DNA from: JBOHRE01 sp050732635 | GTDB taxonomy: Bacteria; Gemmatimonadota; Gemmatimonadetes; Longimicrobiales; RSA9 | Direction of reading: 5' to 3' | Assembly (NCBI GenBank): GCA_050732635.1 | Contig: JBOHRE010000029.1 | Location: forward strand, 1 to 35,802 | DNA: 35,802 nucleotides | In this document: positions 5,599 through 13,750 of the stretch, piece by piece | Layout of the letters: each line of letters opens with the position of its first letter | Numbering within the stretch: position 1 is the first letter of the stretch | Made by a program: the position numbers and the translations under genes | Notes under the pieces: generated by a model | What the model saw: only the letters and a program-made list of their open reading frames with translations | Database searches by the model: none | What the model was told of the DNA's origin: nothing

Positions 5599-6792
5599 TT
5601 AGGCGGAGCGGCCGGCGTGCCCCGGGGCGCCGGCCGGCGGCGTGGACAGCTCCGCCGTTGCGGCGACCTCGATCTCGAAGGTGGTTCCCGCACCGGGGCG
5701 GCTGCGCACGGAGATCCGCCCGCCGTGGGCCTCGACGATCGAGCGAGCGATCGCCATGCCGAGACCGGTGCCGCCGGCTTTGCCGTGCGTGACAAACGGC
5801 TCGAATATGCGCGGCAGGACCTCGGGGTCGATGCCGTGACCGGTGTCGGTGACGACGAAGACGACGTGGCTCTTGCGCCGCTCGATCGCCAATCCCAGGG
5901 ACCCGCCGTCGGGCATTGCCTCGATCGCGTTCTTCACGATGTTCAGCAGCACCCGCACGAATTTGCCGCGGTCGACGCTGAGCGGCCCATCGTACTCGGT
6001 CCTCACGGCGACAGCGATGCCCTGGGCGCGTGCCGGCGCGAGGGCCTGCTCTTCGAGCTCGTCGAGGATCTCGCGGATCCGCACACGCTGCACCTGCAGG
6101 TGCGTCGATCCTCTGGCGAAATCGAGAACGTCCTGGGCCATGTCGAGCATGCGGCGCGCGGAACGGTCGACCATGGCCAGCATGCGCAAGTGCGTGGGAT
6201 CGGTCGTGGAATCCGCAATGATCTCAGCGGCACCGCGAACCACGCCGATCGGATTCTTGAGGTCGTGGATGATCGATCCCACCATGGAGCCCACCGTGCT
6301 GAGCCGCTCCGCTTCCAGCATCTGGTCGATGAAGCGGCGGTCCAGCAGGCGCAGCCTGGCGATCATCGCGACCATCATGTTGCGGCACAACTGGGCAGGC
6401 GCCAGCGCGAGCAGCTCATCCAGGCCGGCGGAGTCGATGCGGCCGAGCTGCATGTCCTGACAGGCAGTGGCGCGCGCGGATGTCAGGCTGCGGTCGAGCA
6501 GCGACATCTCGCCGAAGAAGTCGCCGGGGTTGAGAAACGTGAGCGTCTCCTGCTGGCCACCGCGGCCGCGCTTGGAGATCTGGACGCTGCCTTCGGCGAT
6601 CAGGTACAGGTAGCGCGGTGCCTCGCCTTCCTCCATCAGGAGGTCGCCGGCGGCGGCATCGACCCGATCTGGCAGGCGTGATGCGCGCTCGAGGGCCTCA
6701 CCCGAGAGGCCGTGGAAAAGCTTGTTGTCGGCAAACAGGAGCGTGGCGGAGCGGCCCATGACACCAGTTCGCGGAATGAGACTCGCCAGCAA
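5599..6792 (-). CDS. Histidine kinase with cyclic-nucleotide-binding domain
   Basis: A 397-residue soluble kinase. An N-terminal cNMP-binding beta-barrel (about 20-130; GDLLMEEGEAPRYLYLI, FFGEMSLL) precedes a dimerisation and phosphoacceptor helix (IIHDLKNPIGVVRG, phospho-His about residue 180). The ATP-binding domain has N box NIVKNAIEAM, G1 DTGHGI, F box FEPF and G2 GGTGLGMAIA. No membrane segment. The TTG start at 6792 has GAGGTG six bases upstream; ATG 6759 is an alternative without a good ribosome site. It follows the zinc-ribbon gene by about 40 bases and may share its transcript. No response regulator is adjacent. The ligand of the sensor domain cannot be predicted. Confidence 0.93.
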   Translation of the reverse strand: MLASLIPRTGVMGRSATLLFADNKLFHGLSGEALERASRLPDRVDAAAGDLLMEEGEAPRYLYLIAEGSVQISKRGRGGQQETLTFLNPGDFFGEMSLLDRSLTSARATACQDMQLGRIDSAGLDELLALAPAQLCRNMMVAMIARLRLLDRRFIDQMLEAERLSTVGSMVGSIIHDLKNPIGVVRGAAEIIADSTTDPTHLRMLAMVDRSARRMLDMAQDVLDFARGSTHLQVQRVRIREILDELEEQALAPARAQGIAVAVRTEYDGPLSVDRGKFVRVLLNIVKNAIEAMPDGGSLGLAIERRKSHVVFVVTDTGHGIDPEVLPRIFEPFVTHGKAGGTGLGMAIARSIVEAHGGRISVRSRPGAGTTFEIEVAATAELSTPPAGAPGHAGRSA

Positions 6793-6833
6793 CGATTACA
6801 CCTCGAGGCACGGACCGCAATGGGCCGTGTGGC

Positions 6834-7517
6834 TCAAGCGCGCGGTGTGGCGCCGAGTGCGCCGGGCGCAACCGTGGCAGATTCGGCGATACCGGTGAAG
6901 TCGTCGAGGGCACTGATCGGCAGCAGCAAATCACCGAGCCAGGGGTCGCGCAGCCTCGCCTCCTCGACCGCGGTAGGCAGAGCCAGGAGCAGTGGCCGGC
7001 CCGGTGTCACGGACACGCTGATATTCTCGAGATCACAGACGCGATCGAGGCGGTCGAGCACATAGTGCTCGGCCAGCCTGGCGGCGTCGTCCGAAGACAG
7101 CGCTGCCCCCACCAGCGGCAGCACCCGCGAGGCGACCTGCCACGCAGGCTGTGCGGCTGTCCATTGCAGCCCCCAATCGCCGAAGACCTGCGGGCGGTGG
7201 ACGGAGAAGGCGGGGACGTAGGCGTGGCCGAGCTGACCGACTCGTGCCTGGGCGCGCCGCGCAGCGAGCACCGTGTCCGTGGCGGTGCCGCTTGGATCGA
7301 CGCTGACGCGGAGCTCGAAACGCCACACCGGCAGGTTCACCCGGACAGTTGCGTCGCTGGTCGGCACCCAGCTCTGAGCCAACTCGCGGTGCACCAGTGT
7401 GGCGTTGAGCACCTCGAAGGCCGCCGGGCACGACACGCAGACGAAGGCGATGTCGGCGGGTAGCGCGGGCACGGCCGCGCCGCAGCGCGGGCAGTCGAGG
7501 GCGAGCAGCGCGGCCAT
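6834..7517 (-). CDS. Zinc-ribbon protein, last of three related genes
   Basis: A 227-residue protein. The N-terminal CPRCG then CVSC pair about 18 residues later forms a zinc ribbon, followed by a domain with the motif NLPVWRFELRVSV. It shares N-terminal ribbon and P-[FV]-W motif with the two genes upstream (YFPFWRIGIGF and YHPFWEFVATG), so the three look like diverged copies. No membrane segment. ATG 7517 is 2 bases after the upstream stop (TGAACATG), so translation is probably coupled. Function unknown; the neighbouring SPFH protein suggests a membrane-stress or membrane-scaffold role, as in Bacillus ydjFGHI. Confidence 0.8.
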   Translation of the reverse strand: MAALLALDCPRCGAAVPALPADIAFVCVSCPAAFEVLNATLVHRELAQSWVPTSDATVRVNLPVWRFELRVSVDPSGTATDTVLAARRAQARVGQLGHAYVPAFSVHRPQVFGDWGLQWTAAQPAWQVASRVLPLVGAALSSDDAARLAEHYVLDRLDRVCDLENISVSVTPGRPLLLALPTAVEEARLRDPWLGDLLLPISALDDFTGIAESATVAPGALGATPRA

Positions 7518-7519
7518 GT

Positions 7520-8518
7520 TCAGCCGCCGGCACGGCGCAGGTGCGGCGCCTCGCCATGCCACTCGATCCAATGCGGTGGCCGGCGGCGCAGCACGGCGGC
7601 GATCAGCAGCGCAGTCCCGGCAGCGGCGGCGGCCAGGATCGTGTTGACCTGGGTGCCGGTCGAGCCGAGCAGGGCTCCGCGGGTGCCCCAGCCGAGGATC
7701 GCGCCGGCAGTGGCGGCAGCCGCGCGCCATTCGAGTCCGGCTGCGCGACCCTGCGGCGTATAGGCCCAGACCACACCGGTCCGCCCCGCCGCGTCGATCA
7801 GCGCCTCATACTCACCGCCGTCGAAGCCGATGCCGATTCGCCAGAACGGGAAATAGATCGTTCGACGTTGGAGCGCGACGATGCGGCTGCCCGGGGCCGC
7901 CGCACCGGCCGCGCCGGCGACCTGCTCCGGAGCCACGGTCGGCGACAACACGGTGCCGAGCCGCTGCAGCCGTGCCGCGTCGAAGGGGTGCAGAATTGCG
8001 CCGAGTCGAGCCGCCGCCGCATCGAATCCCGTGAGGTTCCAGCGGTGGGGTGTGAAGGCGGGCTTCAGCAGGTCGATGTCGGCGATGATCACACGGGTGT
8101 CCGCGCGTTCGGGCAACGTCTTCGGCGGCTCGGCCAGGTCGGCGGTCCCGGTCGTCACGCTCAGCACTCGTCGTGAGGCGGCTGTGCTGGTCGGTGGGAG
8201 AGCCGGAACCAAGGTGCGGGCGATGGCGAGACGCCGCCCCGAGACGTGGTGGTACGGCGCGAAACACAGGCGCGGCTCGCGCAGCGCAGCGCGATTGCGC
8301 ACATCGGCAGCGTGCGGCGCGCGACCGAGCAGCTCGCGAGTGGCCGCGGACGCCTCGGCTGCGCCGAGCGCAGGCTCGATGAAATAGAGCGGGCATGGCG
8401 GCTCGAGCGGGAGCACGGCAGCACCGCCACAGGATCGGCAGTGCGCGATACGGGAGCCACCGCGCAGGGGCGTCGCACTGCCGCAACGGGGGCAGCGCAA
8501 GGCGAGGAGCGTGCTCAT
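7520..8518 (-). CDS. Zinc-ribbon protein with C-terminal hydrophobic segments
   Basis: A 332-residue protein starting MSTLLALRCPRCG. The second Cys pair (CRSC) completes an N-terminal zinc ribbon. The middle contains PLYFIEPALG, CFAPYHHVSG and YFPFWRIGIGF. The C-terminus has two small-residue-rich hydrophobic stretches (about 265-285 and 292-312), probably membrane segments. ATG 8518 overlaps the upstream stop (ATGA), and the stop is 2 bases from the next start. Unknown function; treat together with its two paralogues and the SPFH gene. Confidence 0.82.
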   Translation of the reverse strand: MSTLLALRCPRCGSATPLRGGSRIAHCRSCGGAAVLPLEPPCPLYFIEPALGAAEASAATRELLGRAPHAADVRNRAALREPRLCFAPYHHVSGRRLAIARTLVPALPPTSTAASRRVLSVTTGTADLAEPPKTLPERADTRVIIADIDLLKPAFTPHRWNLTGFDAAAARLGAILHPFDAARLQRLGTVLSPTVAPEQVAGAAGAAAPGSRIVALQRRTIYFPFWRIGIGFDGGEYEALIDAAGRTGVVWAYTPQGRAAGLEWRAAAATAGAILGWGTRGALLGSTGTQVNTILAAAAAGTALLIAAVLRRRPPHWIEWHGEAPHLRRAGG

Positions 8519-9201
8519 CGCAGCGCTGCGGCAACGCCGCGTCGCAGCGGCCAGATCACGACGGCCAGCGCGACCAGAAAGCCGGACGGTGGCGGCAGCA
8601 GCAGCGTCGCAGCCGCCGCGAGCGCGAAAGCGAGGAGTGGAAAGCGCGCGCCGGTGGACCGGTCCACCGGGCCGTCCGACAGCAGGATTCCGCCCTCCAC
8701 CCCATCGAGCCACACCTGCCCGCCCGAACGCAGCGTCGCATGGAAAAGCGGATGGTGGACCAGGACGGCCGTGGTCGCATCGACGTCGCGACGCGAATGC
8801 TCCGCAAGGAACGCCGCGGCGGCTTCCGGTGAAACGGTCGGCGGCTCGGACGGCGGCGTTCGACCATCGACACCGCGGCGGCCGCCCGTGGGCAGAGCGA
8901 GCGGCCGCAAGGCAGGATCATCTTCGGGCCGTGCGTCGACCGCTACTGCGACGCCCGTGGCCACGAACTCCCAGAACGGATGATAAACGAGCCGGATGTG
9001 GGTCGGCGGACTCAGGTGCGCCGCCCGCAGCCGGCCGACGACGCCGGCTTTGGTCAGCAGCGGCTCCGTGACCACAGCGCGACGCAGGCCCGCCGCGTCG
9101 ACGTAGGCGGGCGTCGCGCAGTGCGCGCAGAGGATGAATGGGTGGACGACTTCCGGCAGCGCCTGCGGCGCGCCGCAAGCCGGGCACCGCAGCTCGATCA
9201 C
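8515..9201 (-). CDS. Zinc-ribbon membrane protein, first of three related genes
   Basis: A 228-residue protein. Starts GTG 9201, overlapping the SPFH stop (GTGA), giving MIELRCPACG. The ribbon Cys pairs are CPAC and CAHC. A central motif YHPFWEFVATG resembles the aromatic motifs of the two following genes. The C-terminus has two hydrophobic stretches (about 185-200 and 204-218). A longer frame upstream would overlap the SPFH gene entirely and is not protein-like, so GTG 9201 is preferred. Function unknown. Confidence 0.82.
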   Translation of the reverse strand: MIELRCPACGAPQALPEVVHPFILCAHCATPAYVDAAGLRRAVVTEPLLTKAGVVGRLRAAHLSPPTHIRLVYHPFWEFVATGVAVAVDARPEDDPALRPLALPTGGRRGVDGRTPPSEPPTVSPEAAAAFLAEHSRRDVDATTAVLVHHPLFHATLRSGGQVWLDGVEGGILLSDGPVDRSTGARFPLLAFALAAAATLLLPPPSGFLVALAVVIWPLRRGVAAALR

Positions 9202-10355
9202 GTCTCGATGCGCTTGCCGCAGCTCGGACAGAAGTGCGCACCCTCGGGCAGCTCGACCCGACAGTCCGGGCATTCGACGCGAGCCGCACCGACAGGCGTA
9301 CCGCAGTCGGCGCAGAACTTTGCGTCGGCCGCGAGGCGCTTTCCGCAACTGCCGCAGCGCTCGCCGGCGACCAGTGCCTCACCGCAGCTGGAGCAGAACC
9401 GTGCCTCCGTGCCGACCGGTGAATGACAGGCCGGGCAGCCGAGACCGGCCACGGGCCTGGCGCCGCCGCTCGAGCGCAGCGTCTCGAAAATCATGCCGGG
9501 CAACATCATGCCGATCCCCGCACCCGCGCCGACCGCCATCGCCTCGCCGGCCGTGCTGCCCGCCACCCCGGGCGAGCCGGCAGCGCCCGCACGCCCGCTG
9601 GCATCACCAGCCGCGCCCAGCGCCTGCGCCGCCTGATACTTCAGCAAAGCGTCCAGATTACCCACGGCCGCGATCGCACCGCGACTGTCGATCGCGCGCT
9701 GCACCTCTTCCGGTGGCGTGATCGCGCTGATGAAGAAATCTTCGACATCGATGCCGTAGGAGCGGAACGGCTCGACCAGGTCGGCGCGCATGGCCGCCGA
9801 CAGCTCGTTGTACTGCGCGGGCAGATCGAAGAGCGAGCGAACGTGCTCGCCGAAGAAGTCGGTCAGCCGACTCAGGATCAGGTCCCGCAGGTAGTCGCGA
9901 ATCTCGTCGGTCGTGAAGGCACCGCGCGTGCCGACCAGGCGATTGACGAACAGCAGCGGCTCGCGTACGCGCATCGCATAATTGCCGAACGCGCGCAACC
10001 TCACGAGCCCGAGCTCCGCATCCCGGAATGCGACCGGCTGCTGCGTACCCCAGGCGAGGTCGGTGAACAGCTTCTGGTTGACGAAGACGACCTCGGCCCG
10101 GAACGGCGATGTGAACCCCCAGGGCAGCGACAGCACCTTCGTCAGTACCGGTATGTTCCAGGTGCTCAGCAGGTGGCGTCCGGGGCCGAGCACGTCCAGC
10201 CCGCGCCCATCCCGGAAGAAGACCGCCGCCTGGTTGTCACGTACCACGACGACCGATCCGAGCTTCAGCTCGCCCGAGCCTTCGGGCGGGATGCGCTGCA
10301 CGATCTGGGTCCCGGTGTCATCGAACCACTCGATGACGCTGAGAAACTCCGACAT
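9198..10355 (-). CDS. SPFH-domain protein with three C-terminal zinc ribbons
   Basis: A 385-residue protein. Residues about 1-220 form an SPFH (band 7) domain of the YdjI / virion-core type (IEWFDDTGTQIVQRIP at the start; the long helix region ends near AIDSRGAIAAVGNLDALL). A Gly/Ala-rich stretch (about 220-300) follows, then three zinc-ribbon units with pairs CPAC/CSSC, CGSC/CADC and CPDC/CPSC. SPFH proteins scaffold membrane microdomains; in Bacillus, YdjI recruits a PspA-like protein to membranes. No PspA gene is visible here. Start ATG 10355. It leads the four-gene overlapped run. Confidence 0.9.
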   Translation of the reverse strand: MSEFLSVIEWFDDTGTQIVQRIPPEGSGELKLGSVVVVRDNQAAVFFRDGRGLDVLGPGRHLLSTWNIPVLTKVLSLPWGFTSPFRAEVVFVNQKLFTDLAWGTQQPVAFRDAELGLVRLRAFGNYAMRVREPLLFVNRLVGTRGAFTTDEIRDYLRDLILSRLTDFFGEHVRSLFDLPAQYNELSAAMRADLVEPFRSYGIDVEDFFISAITPPEEVQRAIDSRGAIAAVGNLDALLKYQAAQALGAAGDASGRAGAAGSPGVAGSTAGEAMAVGAGAGIGMMLPGMIFETLRSSGGARPVAGLGCPACHSPVGTEARFCSSCGEALVAGERCGSCGKRLAADAKFCADCGTPVGAARVECPDCRVELPEGAHFCPSCGKRIET

Positions 10356-10480
10356 TGGAGCGACTCCGGTCGATGATGGATGGGGTCCGGGGAGGGAAAG
10401 GTGAATATGGCGCAGGAGTGCGCCGGGCACCAGTCGCGTATCCGGCCGTAGCGACCACGCGCCGCGAGTCGCAGGCCCCG

Positions 10481-10975
10481 TCAGGTCACACGGTCCAGCA
10501 GCTCGAGCACGCCATCGGCGACGGCACCGAAGACGAGATGGCCTGATAGGCCGCGCACATGCGTCTGCCAGGGCAGCTCGAACGGCGTCGGAGCCAGATC
10601 CAGGAACGGCGCCAGGGTCTCGTCCGCCACGGCGAAGAAGCCGGCGCCGAAGCCAAGACCGCGAGCCCGCCGAACCCCCGGAAAGCGGCGTCGCAGCGCT
10701 CCGTACACCGCGCCCGCGGCAATGCCGCTGCCCCAGCGTAGAGCACCTGCGAGCTGCTGCTGTGCTGCGCGATCCAGGCCGCGTCCCACGATCGCCTCGC
10801 CCGCATGCACGGCGCGGGTCGCCGGCATGCCGGCTCGTGCCCGGCGTTCGCGGCGGCGCACGCCGCGCGCTGTCCGCTCGTGCAGCAGCCCATTGACCTG
10901 GCCCATCGCCCAGGTTGCGACGGCGCCTGCTACCGCGCCCTTGGCGAGATCGGCGAGCATACTCTGATTCGTCAT
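10481..10975 (-). CDS. DUF1440/YagU-like membrane protein
   Basis: A 164-residue protein with a first segment LAKGAVAGAVATWAMGQVNG and further small-residue-rich hydrophobic segments (about 78-92 and 104-122), ending with SGHLVFGAVADGVLELLDRV. This Gly/Ala pattern and length resemble the DUF1440 / YagU inner-membrane family, which is linked to acid tolerance in E. coli; that link is weak here. Of two tandem ATGs, the second (10975) is better spaced from GGGAGG. It is divergent from the M20 peptidase gene and 125 bases upstream of the SPFH gene on the same strand. Confidence 0.75.
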   Translation of the reverse strand: MTNQSMLADLAKGAVAGAVATWAMGQVNGLLHERTARGVRRRERRARAGMPATRAVHAGEAIVGRGLDRAAQQQLAGALRWGSGIAAGAVYGALRRRFPGVRRARGLGFGAGFFAVADETLAPFLDLAPTPFELPWQTHVRGLSGHLVFGAVADGVLELLDRVT

Positions 10976-11028
10976 CATGCCTCCCGAAGAGATTGCGTGT
11001 GCGCAGCTCTCGGCGCCAGACTGCGGCC

Positions 11029-12180
11029 ATGCACGTCGATCGCGAGCTCACGCTCGAGACGCTCGCCGCATTGGTGCGGATCAACTCGGTGAACCCCGGA
11101 ACGGAGGCGGGCGGTCCGGGCGAGGCCGAGGTGGCGGCGTACACCGCGACGTGGCTCGAGGCGCACGGCCTCGAGGTGGAGCGGCATGAGCCCGAGCCCG
11201 GCCGGATCAGCGTCGTCGGTCGGCTGCGCGGGTCCGGCGGCGGCCGCTCGCTCATGCTGAACGCGCACAGCGACACGGTGGGCGTCAGCGGCATGGCGGA
11301 TCCGTTCGGTGCGAGCGTGCGGGACGGGCGGCTGTATGGTCGCGGTGCGTACGACATGAAGGGCAGCCTGGCCGCCTGCATGACGGCGGCTGCCGCGCTG
11401 GCTGCCGCTGGCCGGTCCCTGCGTGGCGACGTCGTGGTCGCAGCGGTCGCGGACGAAGAGGATGCGAGCATCGGCACGCGCGACATCGCGGCGAAATACC
11501 CTGTCGACGCCGCCATCGTCACCGAGCCGACCGCACTCGATATCTGCCTGGCGCACAAGGGCTTCGTCTGGCTCGAGGTCGTCACCCGCGGGCGCGCGGC
11601 GCATGGCAGTCGCTACGACCTCGGCGTTGACGCGAATCTGCGGATGGGCCGGGTTCTGCACGAGCTCGAAACCCACGAGCGCGAGCTGCGCGCACGGCCG
11701 TCGCACAGCCTGGTCGGCACGGCGTCGCTGCACGCTGCTCTGCTGGAAGGTGGGTCCGGCCCGAGCACCTACGCGGCGCGCTGTCGGCTGCAGATCGAGC
11801 GGCGCACGCTGCCGGGCGAGAGCCAGGCCGGCGTGGTCGCCGAGATCGGATCGCGGCTCGAGCGTCTGCGTGAGCGTGACCCGACGTTCGACGTCGAGCT
11901 CCGGACGCTGCTTGTCCGCGAGCCCTTCGAGGTCGCCCCGACCGCAGAGATCGTCCGACAGGTGGCTGCCTGCGTGCGTCAGGTGACCGGCCGCGCTCCC
12001 CGCTTCACCGGCGAGTGGCCATGGATGGACTCGGCCCTGCTCGCCGCCGCTGGTGTCGAGTGCGTCGTGCTCGGCCCGGCCGGCGCTGGCGCACATTCGA
12101 ACCAGGAGTGGGTGGACCTCGAGTCCGTGTACCAGCTGGGCGATGTGCTGATCGAAATCGCGCGCCGCTACTGCGCCTGA
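11029..12180 (+). CDS. M20-family metallopeptidase (ArgE/DapE-like)
   Basis: A 383-residue di-zinc hydrolase of amide bonds in N-acyl amino acids or short peptides. Metal ligands are visible in LMLNAHSDTVGV (His, then catalytic Asp), GRGAYDMKGS (bridging Asp), ADEEDASIGTRD (catalytic Glu and ligand), VTEPTALD and AGAGAHSNQEWV (last His). A dimerisation insert lies between about 175 and 285. The length and motif order fit ArgE / DapE / CPG2-type enzymes; the substrate cannot be set from sequence, and no arginine or lysine pathway genes adjoin. ATG 11029 gives the normal family N-terminus. No signal peptide. Confidence 0.9.
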   Translation: MHVDRELTLETLAALVRINSVNPGTEAGGPGEAEVAAYTATWLEAHGLEVERHEPEPGRISVVGRLRGSGGGRSLMLNAHSDTVGVSGMADPFGASVRDGRLYGRGAYDMKGSLAACMTAAAALAAAGRSLRGDVVVAAVADEEDASIGTRDIAAKYPVDAAIVTEPTALDICLAHKGFVWLEVVTRGRAAHGSRYDLGVDANLRMGRVLHELETHERELRARPSHSLVGTASLHAALLEGGSGPSTYAARCRLQIERRTLPGESQAGVVAEIGSRLERLRERDPTFDVELRTLLVREPFEVAPTAEIVRQVAACVRQVTGRAPRFTGEWPWMDSALLAAAGVECVVLGPAGAGAHSNQEWVDLESVYQLGDVLIEIARRYCA

Positions 12181-12259
12181 AGCGAGGCGTTCGTGGCAGG
12201 CCCATGCCCCCGGGAACGGACGTTGCACCTGCCCCCGGACGAACTCGACCCGGAGGAGT

Positions 12260-13750
12260 ATGCCGCCGCGATTGATCATCATCAGCGATCAACCTCAACT
12301 GTTCGAGCGAGTCGAGCTGCCCGGCCGCACCGTCTACAGGTGGGATCCGGAGGGGGCCCGCGACGCGCCGCGCGCGACTTTGCGGGCGCGGGCGGCATCC
12401 GACTGGTACGAGTTTTCAGGCAAGCCGACGGATCCGACGACGTATCGGGCCCTGCTGCCGGATCGCGGAAGCGACAGCGTCGCACTGATCCACCTGCGCG
12501 ATCCGAGGCGGGCGGCGCGGGTCGCCAAGGCCGTGCATGCTGCGCATGGCGACGTCGCTCTGCTCGTGCTGTGCGGCCCGGAGACGCCGGTGTTGCCGGA
12601 GGGCGCAGTCGCCCGCTCGGTCGGCTGGTCGGACTTTCTGCGCGTCGACCTGCAGGCGGAGTTGCGGCTGCTGGAGACCGAGCGGCGCATTACGAGTCTG
12701 CGCCGGTTCGCGGCCGGCGTTCGCATCCTGCCGGTGCTCGTGCAGGCCGACCCGGATCCGGACGCGATGGCCAGTGCGCTGGCAGTGCGCACGCTGCTGC
12801 GGCGGCGCGCGGGCACCATGCCGATCGTGACTCTGGGTGGCTTGAGCCGACCCGAGAACCGCCGCATGGCGCAGCTGCTCCGCTTCCAGGTCACGAAGGT
12901 GACGCACGAAGAGCTGGAGGCGTTCGACAAGGTCATCGCGGTGGATATGCAGCCGCTCATGCTGCGCGCGGCCTCCTGCGAGCTCGCGGTGATCGATCAT
13001 CACCCGCCCGACCGCGAGCTGCGCTCCTGCGTTGGCGATATCCGCCCGAGTTACGGCGCCACTGCGACGATTCTGACCGAGTACCTGCGCTCGGACGACG
13101 AGCGGCGGATCGGCCGCCGGCTCGCGACCGCGCTGCTGTACGGCATCAAGACCGACACGGCGACGCTCGGCCGTGGCGCGACCTCGGCCGACGTGCTCGC
13201 CTACGCCTTTCTCCAGGAGCGGGCCGACAGCGAGCTGCTACACCGGATCGAGCGGCCGAGCTACACCGAGCGAATGGCACGGGGATTCGGCCAGGCCCTG
13301 GCGAACCTGGCGCTCGATGAGGACTTTGCCGTCGCGCTCATGCCGCCACTCGGCGCCGACGACACGCATCTGCTGGCCGACCTCGCCGACTTCCTGATCA
13401 GCATGGAGGGTGTGCGCTGGGCCGCCGCGGCGGCGCCGGCCGGCAATGAGCTGATCATCAAGATCCGCCACACCGGCGAGGAGCCGGGAGCCGGCGCGCT
13501 GGCGCGGGCTCTGGCCGACCGCGCGGGTACTGGCGGCGGCCACCGCAGCATGGCGCAGCTCATCGTCGATCTGGCCAAGCGCGGCACGCCCGCCGCCTGG
13601 CGAAACCTGGCTTCCGCCGACGCGCTACTGGCGCTGCTGCGGGACGCGCTGTCAGCACTGCCGCGTGCTGAGGACGGCCAGGACGGCAGGCGGCCGAAGT
13701 CGCGCATGAAGCGGCCGAGGGCGCGCTCCACACGGGCGGCGAGACGTTAG
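12260..13750 (+). CDS. DHH-DHHA1 phosphoesterase with TrkA-like N-terminal domain
   Basis: A 496-residue protein. The N-terminal about 135 residues resemble a nucleotide-binding RCK/TrkA-N fold (VALIHLRDPRRAARVAKAV, then ALLVLCGPE). The DHH domain follows with QADPDPDAMASALA, KVIAVDMQP, VIDHHPPD and LYGIKTDTATLGRGA. The C-terminal DHHA1 part has GTGGGHRSMAQL. The last about 25 residues are very basic. DHH enzymes cleave phosphodiesters in nanoRNA or cyclic dinucleotides. The coupling to a sensor-like domain suggests a regulated cyclic-dinucleotide or nanoRNA phosphodiesterase, which is inference. The start is uncertain: GGAGGAG is only one base before ATG 12260, and TTG 12272 would be better spaced. 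Confidence 0.87.
   Translation: MPPRLIIISDQPQLFERVELPGRTVYRWDPEGARDAPRATLRARAASDWYEFSGKPTDPTTYRALLPDRGSDSVALIHLRDPRRAARVAKAVHAAHGDVALLVLCGPETPVLPEGAVARSVGWSDFLRVDLQAELRLLETERRITSLRRFAAGVRILPVLVQADPDPDAMASALAVRTLLRRRAGTMPIVTLGGLSRPENRRMAQLLRFQVTKVTHEELEAFDKVIAVDMQPLMLRAASCELAVIDHHPPDRELRSCVGDIRPSYGATATILTEYLRSDDERRIGRRLATALLYGIKTDTATLGRGATSADVLAYAFLQERADSELLHRIERPSYTERMARGFGQALANLALDEDFAVALMPPLGADDTHLLADLADFLISMEGVRWAAAAAPAGNELIIKIRHTGEEPGAGALARALADRAGTGGGHRSMAQLIVDLAKRGTPAAWRNLASADALLALLRDALSALPRAEDGQDGRRPKSRMKRPRARSTRAARR

Noticed and set aside
5149..6681. Long plus-strand open frame (510 codons) opposite the histidine kinase
   Set aside because: The minus strand has a kinase with all motifs in order. 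The plus-strand frame is an antisense shadow from high GC and has no recognisable domain.
10356..11585. N-terminal 400 codons of the long frame ending in the SPFH protein
   Set aside because: The extra part overlaps the DUF1440-like and M20 peptidase genes and is low-complexity. The SPFH family start is ATG 10355.
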